Shown: positions 23,003 through 38,000 of the stretch, piece after piece | How positions within the stretch are numbered: position 1 is the stretch's first letter | Layout of the letters: each line of letters opens with the position of its first letter | Assembly (NCBI RefSeq): GCF_047948215.1 | Contig: NC_134455.1 | Coordinates: 344,000,997-344,064,996, forward strand | DNA: 64,000 bases | Direction: 5' to 3' | Source of the DNA: Lycorma delicatula | Taxonomy: Eukaryota > Arthropoda > Insecta > Hemiptera > Fulgoridae | Notes under the pieces: generated by a model | Seen by the model: only the letters and a program-made list of their open reading frames with translations | What the model was told of the DNA's origin: nothing | Database searches by the model: none | Position numbers and translations under genes: made by a program

Positions 23003-26000
23003 GTAATTATTAGAGCATGTTATTACCTGTTCGCAGTTTTATTTACCTATTTCCTTTAATATTAAAACTACTCTTTCATTTTCAGGGACGGTAGACCGAT
23101 TGATTTATTTTTTTATGATTGGTTTGTTGATATCCAAATGTATATTTTTTCTTTTTTTGAGCCGTATGTAAGTCATATTTTGTTTTTACTTTTAAATTAA
23201 AACAATTCTTTAATTATATATGTAAAACGCATTTTGTCACATTCATCATTTGCCTTTTTTATGTAATATAACTTACTGGTTACAAAAATGTTAATAGAAT
23301 TATTACGGTAATAACTTAATAATTTGAAAATTAGTTTACATGTTATGATTATTAAGATTAATTGTTTCTATAACTTTTTTTAAGTTATCTTAATAGGTTT
23401 TACATAATAATCTACACTAACGATCTCATACAATACGTCTCGGTGCATATTCATGCAAAATAATTTGCATGATACGATCTGGGATCATATCACCCATACT
23501 GTTTGATGGTTTGCTACCTTTATTTTCTCATTTATTTATTAATTTGGTCCAAATTCAGACCTATAAAATGTAAATAATAAAAATATATACTTTCTAAATA
23601 TTCAGAGATGGTCCAGAAGAGCTTTTTGAACCACTGTGCAATTCACATATTGGCAGTGAAAGAAATTAACTCATCCACAGGTGCTGCTGCTACACAAATA
23701 TTTTTGAATAGAAATGGCTTTTGCTAGTTATTATAGTGTATACCTTTTTAAAACAACAACCAGAGCTTTAATTAAGTAAATACAGTTGAATTTTATATTA
23801 AAAATGACAAGACCATACTTTAACACCTAATGCAGGTAGGTGGTTAAGCCTTACTATCACTTCATATTAATAAATAAGATAAAAGCATTATTTCATATAG
23901 AAAGGTGTCACCTCTTTTCAACCACATTAGTTAGCCAGGTGTATTATAAACAGTTCCTCCAAGTTGTCTAGGCAAGCCTTTCTAATTATTTGAAGTTTTC
24001 TTAAAAGCAGTGGATTATTTTTATTCTGAAGATAAAGTAACTGAAAAAAATTGTAAATGTATGCAGTATAGTTTTAATGCTATTCCTATACTAATATAAA
24101 CTTTATTTTAATATTAATGAGTAGTAAAATAGCGATAAAACTGTTTCATTCTCTATTTTAGAAATTTTATTATCTTTTATTCAATAACCTCATTATTACA
24201 TCATTGCTGGCTTCAAAAATCGATCAATATACACTCACCTCCCATAATAGTGAACATGTCAAAATTAACCAAAAGAGCAGATATAGTCCTATTTACACCC
24301 AAAATGTATCAGTTTTTTGGATGCTACTGTTGAGTGTATTTCTACCATAAAGAGAATCATCCTTTCAATAACTGGTATCTTTTCTTCTTGTGTCCCATAT
24401 GATGTAAAATTTCTTGCAGGTGGTCTAAAAAATATCTGAACCAAATTTTCATGCCATCTCGTAATTAGACATATGAATTTTAGTTCACATTGTCAGTTTT
24501 AAATAAAACAAAACATAGCTAATCTTTAATTATTCTTAGTTTTAATAAATTTTGTATATTAGTTGGTAAATATGAGGAGTGAAAAACTACGATATTTAAC
24601 AGTTGATACCCTAACTTAATTGTCTGAAGGATTTTTGTACCTGCTTAGAATGCATTACATATACTGAAATATAAAAACATTGTAAATACATTCTAAAGTT
24701 TGGGGAGCATGTGTTGTAACACTATTTGGAATAATGAATGATTTGTTTCACCCAAACCAGAGAACATTAGTTGTTACTCAAAAAGCATTGAGCTAGACAA
24801 AAAAAGAAGTAAAAATGTATGTAAAGCCAGATAGTGAAAAAAGTAACTTATGAAGTTTGTTTAGTTGAAAATAGTATTGAAAACTATATATTATTGAGTT
24901 AAAAGGTAAACAGAATTCATTTTAAAAAAATTAAGTTTATAAGATTCATTAATAAAAACACGTTTTGATACAACCTTATAAATATTAAAAGTAGCTATTT
25001 TGTTTAATGCTCTTTTATCTCCTTTTAATCATAATAAATTACAGTAGCTGTTTCATTAACATCAACCTTATAAAAAAGTTAATTCCATTTCTCCCCACAA
25101 TATTTTTTTAATTTAATGGAAAATATTTTTTTCGTCCTGCTTTTTATTATTCTTTTTTATCATTGTAGAATGAATGTTTTCAGTTAATTTTGAATTTTTA
25201 TGATACTCTCCTAATCATAAGAACAGTTCCTAATGATTACCTTATACAAAACATTTTGTTTCCCATCTTTTTAACTACAGTGAATACTATTTCCAGTCCA
25301 ATGTTCCAGTTGTCTGGAATCTTTATATAACAGTCTTTCTTGGTTTTCCCATAATAAGCCTTACAATTCAAATTTCCAAGTATTTTTAAAAGTAGTGTGG
25401 TTCTTTATTATGTGTACATAATATTGGGATTACAAATCACCTCACTCTTTACTTTTGTCTCTGTGAATCTGAAAATTCTATCTCCTGGCAAGAAATTTTC
25501 TTTTTAATGGAAAAACAATTACTTCAGATTTCCTAATGAACATATTATGAATCAATAACATGCCATGGTCAGTAAAATCGCATTTTTTGTCAGCTCACCA
25601 CATCCATGGCAAATTAAGTGTTCAATGGGCTCTGATTAATTGAGGCTTTTATGACAATAGAGTATGAAAAATATCATTTTATTAAATAATCAGGTAATGC
25701 AATTAAAAAATGCACCTTATGGTAACAAAACATGGACAATAGGAAAAACTAAAAGAAAAATAATAGCAATATTTTAAAAATGGTGTTATATTGAAAATTA
25801 GGGGATTGATGAAAATACAAAATAAAGAGGTATTACGATAATTTTAAAAGAAGGGAAATTTGTGCAAAATCTTATAAAGAGCCAACCTAAATAAAAATAA
25901 CCATGGCTGGCCAACCCACCTAATTAAGATTGGATTAAATTGACAACTATTTGAATTTCAGGGTGATCATGCAATAAAATATATGTTGGACATCCAGCTA

Positions 26001-29000
26001 GTGAATGTTTGTAAAAACATTCTATCTGTGCTTTATTACAGGAATATGTGAAATGTGAATTGCAGTTCCATCTGGCTCAGCTCATTCTTGGAGCCACAGA
26101 TCTTTGCAATACATAATTTTTTCCAAGTTTGGAATTTTTCTAAGATAATTGTCCTTAATTTTATTTTATTTACCTGTTTTCTTTGAAAATTAGTACAACA
26201 AACATTCCTATTTAGATAATGTATTCTTATCCAAATTTTTGTTCATTGAAACCAGACACTATTTTTGTATATATCTGTGTATAGAGATATACACACTTAT
26301 AGAGATATAAGTTAGTTTATTATTTAAGTGTATTTAAAAATGTTTAACAATGCTATTCAGTTTAAAACACTAATAAGACATTTTTATTTTGTAATACAGA
26401 CCTCATAATGCACAAGCCAACCATAACTGTTACCTGACAAAGTAAATGTTTTTATTGTAGATTTATCATGTAGCTATAAAAATTTCAATTATAATTCAAA
26501 TTATGTTGTAATTGATTACATATTACCAAAAATGAAAATATAATCTTGCTTCATATAATTAATAAACATAATCATATTTTTATCAAAATATTGTCTAGAT
26601 GTGAGTTTTAAAATTGCTCAAATGCAAAATTGAAAAAGATTTTGTTTCCCTAACAAAATAGCAAAATTTATGCACCTTTAAAATAGCACTATTTCAAAAC
26701 TTTTTTAAAATTTTATCAATACAGTCAGTTAAACAATCCTTATCCAAAAATTTTCTTTTCCATAGATCTTTTCCATTTTTTCATATCATAAATATCTAAC
26801 AATATAAAGAATACATTTTATGCAGAAAAGTCATTTCTTATGTTAATAAAGTTTTAATTACGGAGTAAGTTTAATTTGGAGACCTGAAATTGTATTACAG
26901 TTTATAAGACATCAAGAGGTACTTTTAAAGTGTAATATTATGGTCCACAAAACATTTTAATACATTATACCAAGAAAGTAAAGACATGCTTTTTATGCTA
27001 CTCTCTCTTTTTTCTGATTAGCCTCTGGAATCACCATAAGGTATTACTTCAGAGGATGAATGAGGATGATATGTATGAATGTAAAAGAAGTGTAGTCTTG
27101 TACAGTCTCAAATTGATCATTCCTGAGATGTTTGGTTAATTGAAACCAGACCAAAAAACACCGGTATCCACAATCTAGTATTGAAATCTGTATAAAAGTA
27201 ACTGCCTTTACTAGGATTCGAACCTTAGATCTCTCAACTTTGAAATTAGCTGATTTGTGATATGTTTTTTTATGCTGACTAATGCAATTTGTCATTTATT
27301 ATTCTACATTACAACTATTTGTTAGTTGCTATGCTCAGGTTTTGTTATCTTCAGTTTCTGAAAGTTGAAAATTCTGAATGATGTGAATATAAGTTGAAAA
27401 TGAATAAATAAATAAATTAAATGTTAGGCTGTTCATTTTCTTACCATGAATCAGTAAAATATTTTACTCTATCAGTACATTTTCTTTTTTGAAAATTTTC
27501 ATTATTTAATGGCTGTTATCAAACATTTTTAGTAATTTATTACTAAAGTTTCTTTTTTCTTTATTTTGAGCATTTTTAATTACAGATTTTTGTAACAAAC
27601 CCAATGCATAATAAAATATTTACAAAATATAGTTCAAAATATTTTTTGGTTACTTTGGAATTATTCTTGGTGACTAGTTCATCTGTTTTCACACTGGTAT
27701 CAATTTATATTACTGCTGATTTTTTTTTATTAGGCACACATTAAAATAGTAGTCGAAAAGTGTACACGATTTGAACAGACATAACTCAATCACAGATATG
27801 TAATATAAAAATGCCTAATTAAAAAAAAAAAACACAAAAAAAACTGCCAAACATAACACTAGCTGAGATCAGTGTAAAAACAGCAGTACCATTCACTGAG
27901 AATGCACACAAAGGCAACTGAAAATGTTTTCAAGTATTTAAAAACTTTTGTGTCAACATACCTTATCAAATTATAGATTAAGTATAAATTTCAAATTAAT
28001 ATCATGAGCAAAAATCATGGATAAGAACATAACAAATTTATCTTAATTCCATGCGACTATCCTGTGTGATTAAAAAAAGCAGAATGATAAAACTGATATT
28101 GGTTGACAGACTGTAAAAAATCTACTAAAATCACTTAAGGGTAAGTACAGTTTTTGCCACCATTTCAGATGGTCTGTAACAAATGAGTAGAGTATTGCAT
28201 TTTATAATGTAAATATTATCATTCAAAATCATTCTTACACATTTAAAAACATATTAACCTCCTTTTTTCAAGGATGTTATGTTTTTTCACAGATGTTATT
28301 TAATAAAATGTAACTTTAGAAAAAACTGTAACTATACAATCTGTGAATATCATGAATAACTGTTAATAAACACATTATTAATAATATAACATTTCTAAAT
28401 AATAAAGTAATACCATTAATATTGTGATATTATTAGCAATGTAATTATACATTAGTAACAAAATAATTTATTGTTTTATGATTACATTGAAGCATGAACA
28501 TATAATGTTCATTAAATACAGTGATTCTGTGAGAACAGTGATAAAAATATTGCAGTTTTTTGAAAACTTTTAAGTATTACAGGTTTATGTGCTTTAATAT
28601 TTATGGTGTACCACCAGCTTCCTAATTTGTGGATTATAAGCAACATTATCTCATAAGGTAGCAGAATAGCTGTACTAAACTATCAGAATGCTTTATTTAA
28701 TGAGGATTTGGCATTAATGATAAATATATATTATACAGTTACTAATAAAAACTGTGCCTGAAACCTGTAGTGTAAACCGGATCAATACAACATGAACTCC
28801 TGTAAAGAATTCATTTTAAGTGATGTAAGATTTAATTCAGAGATATTGTATTTTGACAGGTCACAATGGCCTGGTTACTGCAGCTTATTTATCTCGTGCT
28901 GGAAGAAAGGTTTGTGTTTTAGAACGTCGACCTATACTTGGTGGTGCTGCTGTCACAGAAGAAATTGTTCCGGGTTTTCAGTTTTCTAGAGCCTCTTATG

Positions 29001-32000
29001 TTCTAAGCCTACTAAGGCCTTGTATTTATCAAGATTTGGAATTAAAAGTAAGTTATAGTGAAGAGAATAGTAATAAATTTACTTAATTTACGTAATTTAG
29101 TTATAGTGAAGAGAATAGTAATTAAATTATTCCATAGTTTGTGTTTAGTCACTGAATCCAATATATCAATTTCTGTATATCATGAGTTTTTTTACAGCGT
29201 ATTTATAAAAAGAAGCAATTATCAGAGGAGTAAAAAAATATATACAACTACCTGTTATTGTAAACAACTGTGGTAAACTGGTCATCATTTGTGAAAGTAT
29301 TTTAAGACAAATTTAAATTAGTGGATTAATTTCATTATTAAGGGTTAATCTAGTATTGTAAATTTTCTGGCAAACATTCAAAATGAGATAATTGATCAGA
29401 AAAATATATAACTAAAAGAGGAAAAAAATCAGATTACACATAAAAAGAATTAAAAAACCAACCTGGTTCTGTTAATTATAAGGGGCAAAATATATTAGTA
29501 GAATAGGTAGAGAAGTCTTAAGCCCCATATCATATTAAGCATTTAAACATTATATTAAACTTTACAAGTCAGTGTCATCCTGATGTTTAATTACAGTGTG
29601 TAGTTATGTGATATATAATTTTAAATAAACAACTTGCTATTGAATAGTTTTTGGAAATTTTGAAACTTTTACTGTTATTTGAAATTTTATTAAATAATCT
29701 GGTTCAATATCTTATCTTAGCCCACAGGGCTGGAATAGTGGTTAACTGGTCATCGCAAATCAGTTGTTTAACAGCTGATTTTTGAAGTCAAAGGTTCTGA
29801 GTTTCAAATCCTAGTGAGATTTAGTTGCTTTTATATGAATTTGAATTCTAGACAATGTATACTGGTGTAGTTCAATTGGTGGTTGGGGTTCAATTAACCA
29901 CACATTAGGTGAAAAATATTTGAGTTTACACCTATTGTATGAACTGATTAACTTTGATGAATGCTTGAATTTTTTTTTAATGTTTAGAGATTGTCTGTAC
30001 AAAGTATTGTTTCATAACAGAAGGGGGTACAATAGCTTGCAAATTAATCAAACACAGATGTTATTTAATAAAAAGTAACTTTATTTAGACAAAAAGTCGT
30101 AACTATACAATTTCTGAGTATCGTGAATATCTATTAATTAATATGTCCTGCTTTATTATTAATCACTCATGTACACAATTTGACATCAATTCAACTAGTG
30201 TGTTGCACATCTTTTTGAGTTCATCATGAAACCATACTGATATTTTTGTTTTAATGAGATCAATTATGTGGTATAATTTATTCTTGAGAGTTGATTTTTG
30301 ACTATTGCCCAAAGTTGGGAAGTTGCCTGGCCATGGCAGCATTTTAACGTATCGTTGTTAAAAAATATTTTCGTATTTTTTGGCAGTTTGGAATGGCGAC
30401 AAATCGTGTTGTAACACTCCATTGCCTAGTGGGAATTTGTTTTGAACTTGTGTTCCAATCCTTCCCTTCAGAATCTTGATATATCCATCACTTTAACACA
30501 TTATCTACTGGAATAATGAACAAAGGCCTTCAAATGTCATACAACCCCAAACATTCTTTTCTGGAATGTTTAACTGATTGTTGGATATGAGCTGGTGATG
30601 TATTTTTATCTGTTGTAACAAGTGAAACTCTTTGCTCCTGAACATAAAAATGTTACTTGACATTTATGTCAGAAAACATAACATTTTTCCAGTCTTCATT
30701 GGTCCAATTAGATGTGCTTTTGCCCATAAGAACCCTTTTTTGGAGACTGCTTAAGAGCTGTTTTTTAGCTGGCTGATGAGCTTACCATCCAGCTGCAAGA
30801 AGTTGACGTCTAACAGTTGTCACATGTAAATCTGTTCCACTGGTTGCTAATTCTTGATTTAAGTCCACACCAGATAATATTGTATCAAGTTTACTTTTTC
30901 TCAGTAATAACCAATCCTATGTTGGAGTAGTATTTTTTTTCATGAGCTCATTTGCCTTTTTCTTTAAGGTGAAAGGACCCAGTTTTTTTTAAATTGTTTT
31001 AAAATAGCATTCACTGCCCCTATTCCAAGACTACACCCAGAAGCTATTTGTGTTATGTAATACTGACATGCTCAGAAAGACAAACTTTTTTTGAAATATG
31101 TACATTATTATTTATTCAAGACAAACAGAATAAAAAATACAAAATATGATTTTGTAATAAAAAATGAAATAAACTTTCACAAAACACTATTTATAATATG
31201 AAAATTGCTAAATAACCAAAGAACAATAATCTCTCATAACACAGACAACTTAAAGAAAGATGTGGTCAAGCAGTGTAGCTACAACATAGAAATAAACAAA
31301 ACGATTCCCGAGTTTGAATTAATCTGCATGGTACAGTACATTAAGCTGTTGCTTTACTCTGTTTTAAACTTTCTTAAAAGATGTAGTTAGAGTTGCTGTC
31401 TCTGATTTATAACAAATAGTATTTGCTATACATTGTCTTCGTTTCTTTTGGTAGAGTTATGTTTTCAGTTGTAGATCTGAATGTTGGCTGAGTTTCAGTG
31501 TTCTCGGAATACTGATGAATATTTGATTAGTAAAAAAGCCAGAAGAAACGGCAATTCAGTATCACATTTCACTGTATATTTTCCACAGGGTTTTGTTATT
31601 ATTGAGAACATTTTGTCATTTTAGCTTTGTCATTTTCAGAAATGATTTGTGTTCTGATATCAGGTTACCAACAAATTATTTTACTATGGTTCCTAATAGA
31701 ACTTTTAATTTGTCACAGATTTCATATAAGTGTTTAAAAACCTTTTTATCATTAAATATACTAATGAGAGGTGAAATTAGACTAATTTACTTTAAGCTAT
31801 TGTACAAGTATTAATTGTATCTGACAATTACAGAAGCATGGTTTAAAATTACTTTTGAGAAATCCTGGCTCTTACACACCTTTGAGAGAAGATTACTGGA
31901 CTAATAAAAAAGCAAAATCATTAACTCTTGGCTTTGATTCAGAAGCTAATAAAAGGGAAATTTCTAAGTTTTCTTCAAAAGATGCAGAGGTAATTATGTT

Positions 32001-35000
32001 ATTTTTTAACATTTATCACATTTTAAAATAAAATAGTTTGTTCATTTTTACTAAAAATTAATAATTCTTCTTTAATGAAACTTTCTTGTTCTATTATTCT
32101 TGCAACAATGCTTTAGCAGTCTGTCTGTTTACATTAAAATTGCCTTATTGAAAATAAATTTTAAGAAGATAGAATTTTTCCGTAATTTATTGTCATAAAG
32201 ATCAATCCAAAATTTAAAGCATTCAACCAGTTAATTATTATTTTCAATTTCTATTTAGATCTTTCTTTGTTTTTATTGTGCAGAATTTAATTACTTGATT
32301 GGAACACTGAATATTTAGATGTGCAGTTGCAATTTTTATCAATATCTACATGAAATACCAATGTCTTTATTAAGACAGCTGTTGTGAAATAAATCAAGTA
32401 GATGTGAGCCTTTAAAAGAAAGTATTTTGCTAGTATTTAAAGGCAAGAATAATCAGATATTCTTATTTAAATATGCATATAAAAGTATGTCAGAGATTGT
32501 AACATGTAACATAGTCAAACTACTTTCTGTTACTACTAGGACTACCACCACCGCTGACTTACATGATTATCATGAGTATGATTAATTAATATAACTTTAT
32601 GAGCAGGTAATTACCTACTCATAAAGTTACGCCCATTACTAACCTTAGAAACCTTGTTACTATTCTCTGAATGCAATTTCCATCTTTCAAGGATAATGTC
32701 TGCATCTTCCCGCCTTCTGTTTGGCTGGAATGACTGTAATCTTATAGAATTTCAGCAAAATGTCTTTGTTTGCTTTGTGTCTGTGTGATGGTTCCATACA
32801 TCCTAAATTTTAGTACTTAACAAACTTCTATGGATTTATATGGAATCTTGTAATCTGTGAACATCAACCTGTAGACATACTGAATCGGCATATTCTTTAA
32901 GATCAATGCAAAGTAATAGAATAAGTACTTAAAATGTCATTGTTTTTGTTTAATAAAATGTTTAGCAAAATTATAATCTGAAGTACTTTTTTCTGTAATT
33001 TGCATATTGTTTTATGCAATACATACTAATTGTTTGCTCTAATGACTCAACTGTAAACATAAATTTAAATTATAAAATTCCATTTGTACAAATCATCAAG
33101 TAATTCAAAATTCTTCAGTTGACTTATCCATTTTCACACAGTATTTTTGAGATGTAAAAAAAAGTATAGAAAATAATCTTATCCCTGTGACTCCAATATT
33201 TTTTTTACTTAAAATAAAATTTCTTCAGTACCAGTAACCACACAAATTTTCATTTAAATCATGGAATATAACATATATTATCTGTGCTGAAATATTTCTC
33301 AATTTGTTAGAAGTTAATTCTAGTTTCCGCAGTATCCTTTGTTTTATATTAACTGAAACAAAAAAAGTATATCTTTAGCTGAATGAATACTTAATCTGAA
33401 ATTTCAGTAATGAAGTGAATATTACTATTAGCACTATGAGTATTTTGATCAATTTTGATCATATAAATGATCAAAATTCATGTAATTATTTTTAAAGATT
33501 TTTATTAATTAATTTGTATTTTTACTTCATGTTCAGAACATTTTGATATTTTTGTTGTAACCATAGGTATTTGTTGAGTACGAGAACTTGCTTCTGCGAT
33601 TGATTTCTGCACTAAACCCTTTAATGGACATATCTGCTCATAAATTACTGGAAGAATTTTTTAAAAGGCCTTTATGGTATAAAGGTTACCAAATATTTTT
33701 TGATGCTGATTTCAGAAGAGCTGGTAAGTGATCAGTAATATTTATATAAAATATTTCTGTAATTGGATTTAAGATGAAGTTGCTAATAAAGTGTGTTATA
33801 AACAGTCCATGTTAAATTGATGCAGGTAAGATCAAGAATTTTTTGTGAAACAGAATCTCTAAACAAATATGGACTTTTAAGTAATTTCTAAACATATTAC
33901 CAGTAATAATCTAGAAAATGTTCTATATTTTAAATTCATAAATTTCTAATAAAAACGTTAAAATGAAATTAAATGGAAAGGGCGAAGTACAAATACAAAT
34001 TACTTATGTGGCTGCTCTTCTGAAATGGAGCCGAGTCTATTCAAAAGCATATGTAGATAGAATGGAACTGTCACCTGACACTTATTTCACACTTAGGGAA
34101 ATACTTGTACAGCATATTGACATTGAAATTAATGATTAAGATTTAACTTGACTGTTGGACTTTTTAATTTGTAATTTCATTTTCACGTTATAGAAGAATA
34201 GCAGTTTGTGTTTATGATGAGTGGGAATATTATTTTGAATGTGTATCATACAAATATAATATTATAAAACATTTATCATTTATGCTAAAACAATTTTTAT
34301 AAATTATTTAAATCATTTTCAACCAAAAAACAGTATGCCAAGCATTCAATACTCTATAAAGTAATGCTGCAATCAGTGCTCTTTAAGTAATTCTTATATA
34401 AGAGAAGAGAGTAGTGAATACAGTGAATTACTTCAATTATTATTATTATTATTATTGTTTTTTTTTAAGTTTCAGAGGCAAAGACTACTACAATTATTCT
34501 TTCATCCTATCCACAAAAAAAGAAAATATTTCTTTCCCTCCCTAAAAAGAACGCTAGCAACATAGTCAGAAGACTAGTTTTGTCAAAACAGGCCATCCTG
34601 AAATAGATTTGTCAAAGGATATTAAAACCCTATGGAAACACAAGATGACAAGGGTGTAGAGGTCCTTGCCAATTAAAAACACTTAAAACTAACATATTAT
34701 AAACTCTTCAAAACACATTAAAAACACACAAAACCATTTCTAATGAAATGTCCAAAACTATCAAAACAAATTCAATGTAATATAAAAAATTAAAAAACAT
34801 CCTTTCATTAAAATTTATCAAAGCTCATAAGAACTAACCTCTTAAATTTTATCACCTAGTTTATCCTTAGACCATCCTTTCTATCTTCTTTTTCCATCTT
34901 CCTGAAGGCCTTGATGTCAAACTCCAGATTGTCTGAGGCCCTTGGAGATGGATTCTTCTTATTCTCTGCAGTAAATCATGGAGGATGTCCTGCTGTCGGC

Positions 35001-38000
35001 ATCAGATGATACTGGCTCTGATGGTACAGTCAGCAGTGTATTAAGAGTCAAGACTCTATGGACTTCCTGCTAAACTATGTGGGAGAGCAGAAGTGCTTGC
35101 CCACCCATTTTAAAAAACCTTTGTGTTTTCAGAGGCTTCATTATTATCTTTCAAAGTTTTTTCTTCTTACATCTTTACTTTCAGCTTCTCCGATCTCTGA
35201 ATGGGGATATTCTTGATCTGAACTGTAATTTGTCATTTATTTTGCTCAGGCTTTCTCTGGTTTTTTGCTTTATTTTGCTTTATCTTAGAACTCATCGTGG
35301 GCTCAATGGTAGGTGAAAAAGAAACCTCTATTTTACTAACATCTGCTATCTTCTGTAGCAGTTTTTTCATTAACTGGTCCTTTTTTCAGTTCCTCTATGA
35401 TGTTTTTGACCATATTAGCTAATGCTGGTGCCAGTTCAGATATGTCTCATGTTTAAATGTAGCTGTAGGAACCGCAGCCACCTGAGCATAAGACGCAACC
35501 TTTGGCAATCTACTAAAGACTATTTCCTTAGCATAGTAGTAGCTGACCTTTCCTACATTCTTCCTGGATTGCTACTTCTTGTTTGTAAACTGGAGAGTTA
35601 CTTGACCTTATTGAGTGGTGTCCATGGCAATTGACACACATACTGGTGGATCCCTCCACAGGTCATCAGGGTTAATCCTAAATGTAACCAGCAACCAACA
35701 GTTCGTCTCTCTCTCTCGTCTCTCTGACAATGAGTTCATGACTGGTCAGAGACCAAAATACACAGAAAATTTAAATATAATGTAATGAATCTATACTAAT
35801 AATAATAATACTGAATATAATACTGTAATAATACTGAATATACAGTAATAATACTGAATATTGTTGGTCGGTGAATATTTTTGGGTGAATGTCGATTCCT
35901 GTTTAAGACAGGTAAATATCAGGCAGAGCATTACCACGCAATGTTGGAGATGGGATCTGACCTTCTACAGAAGTTTGTTTCTGAAGCCAGGTTGTTTGTG
36001 GACTTCTCGTCTTGTAGGAGGATCATTACTAACTCCGACTTTGCGTATGTCCTGGGTGTATTTTTGGGTATATCCGAGGCAATTAACAATTTGTGGTGGC
36101 CCTCTGCCTTGTATCAATTACAACGGCGAGCTTGTACGTATGATGAGATCGGGTTCTGCAAAGTTACGTTTGTAAGCGATATGTAGTGCTTCATGATGGT
36201 GGCACTGAGGTGATAAGATGCTGTCCAAGGGGTGTTCGCAAGGCAGTGTGCTGAGTCCTTTGATTTGGATTGTGAAGTTTATCATGCTGTTAAGGTTGCC
36301 CTGTGGATGTCGTGTCATTGCTTATGCTAATGATGGGCTTCTGCTTGTCAAAGGAGACTCACGGAAGGATGTCGAATTCCGAAAAACTCATGCTTGCTGA
36401 ATACTAGAGATGTGAAGCAAACAATCCAAAATGGTATTTAGCCCTGAGAAGACCACCGTGATGCTGCAGAAGAGTTGTTTGACCGAGCCCTGTTTTGATG
36501 CCCAGCCATTCTATTCATTATGTCTCGTTGCGATGATATTTGGGTGTACTTCTTGATGAGAATTTCAGATTCAAGGAGCACTTTCAGAATGTCGCTAAGA
36601 AGACGTGTGATGCCTTCTTCCGCATTCGTAGTGTAGTCCACCGCGATTGGAATCTAAATTTTAAAACAATAAGAATTTTGTGTGCAAAGGTGCGAGGCGA
36701 TTATGTTTTATGCAGCACCTGTTTGGGCAAACAGGATGTGGAATAAAGCTACTGTGATATTCTGTTGAAGGCTCAGTGTCTCCTTTTACACTGTGACGGG
36801 GGATTATAGGACTGTTTTACGTGAGGCAATTCTAGTTATCGTGGGTGTTAAACCAATTGACGTACTTGGCGTCGGAACGTTAGTTACGTTACGCTGGGAA
36901 GAAGTCAGCTGAACTGACTGCGCCGTGTATTCGGGAAATAGGGGAGGAAGGTTATGTTATTTGGCAGGACAGGTGGGATGAGACAGCAGAAGGGCGGTAT
37001 ACGCCTGGGTTTTTTCCAGACGTAAGGGTGCAGAGAGTCGCCTTGTGGATCTCCCCGAACCGGCATGTGACTTAGTTCTATATGAATCATGGCGCATTCG
37101 CATTTCGGAACAGCCTGGCCCGATTTGGTTTGACTGACTCGGGTCAGTGTCCTCAAAGCTTAGTAAAGGTTGATACACATCATATGTTGTACGTCTGCTC
37201 AAAATATGAGTTAAGGTATGCAAAGGTGGCCAGGAAGCTCGAGGGTATTGGTTCGAGTCTGGATCTGCAATCTAACTGGAAAGTTACAGGTGAATGATGC
37301 ACTATTAAAAGATTTTGAAGGTTTTTGGTGCTCAAAAAGACTACAGAGGGTGTTTAGTGTAGAATAGTTGCGGAGTGCTAGAAACCAGTTAGGGCGCTTT
37401 TCCGCCAGAGTGGGCGCATTGAGCAATTGTGCTTGGTTGTTGTTTGGTATGTTCGTGGGTTGATCGGTAATTTTGGTTGCTTTAATATGGAAGGTCAAAA
37501 TTGGGATGTTGCGAACAATTTTTGAGGGTAAGAAATTAATGTTTAGTTATAGCTCAATCGGTAAATTTTTGCTGGTTATCAGTTTTTTTATTCGGTTAAG
37601 GTGAGTTTTCACACAGTATTGTTGAGATGTAAAAAAAAGTATAGAAAATAATCTTATCCTGTGACTCCAATATTTTTTTTACTTAAAATAAAATTTCTTC
37701 AGTACCAGTAACAACACAAATTTTCATTTAAACCATGGAATATAACATAACTTGTTAGAAGTTTCCACAGTATCCTTTTGTTTTATATTAACTGAAACAA
37801 AAAAAATATATCTTTAGCTGAAAATACTATGAGTATTTTATATGATCAAAATTCATGTAATTATTTTTAAAGATTTTTATTAATTTATTTGTCAAAGTAT
37901 AATTGTCAAATTTAACCAAAATTGTGGTAATGACTACCCCTGCTAATTATGAGTTTGTTTAATAAATGCAATCTGGCCGGTAGGAGTTTTGTAACAAATC

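Noticed and set aside
28792..28989. 65-codon + ORF overlapping PYROXD2 exon 2 in another frame
   Set aside because: It is a shadow: the exon 2 frame from 28860 matches the protein family and has proper splice sites.
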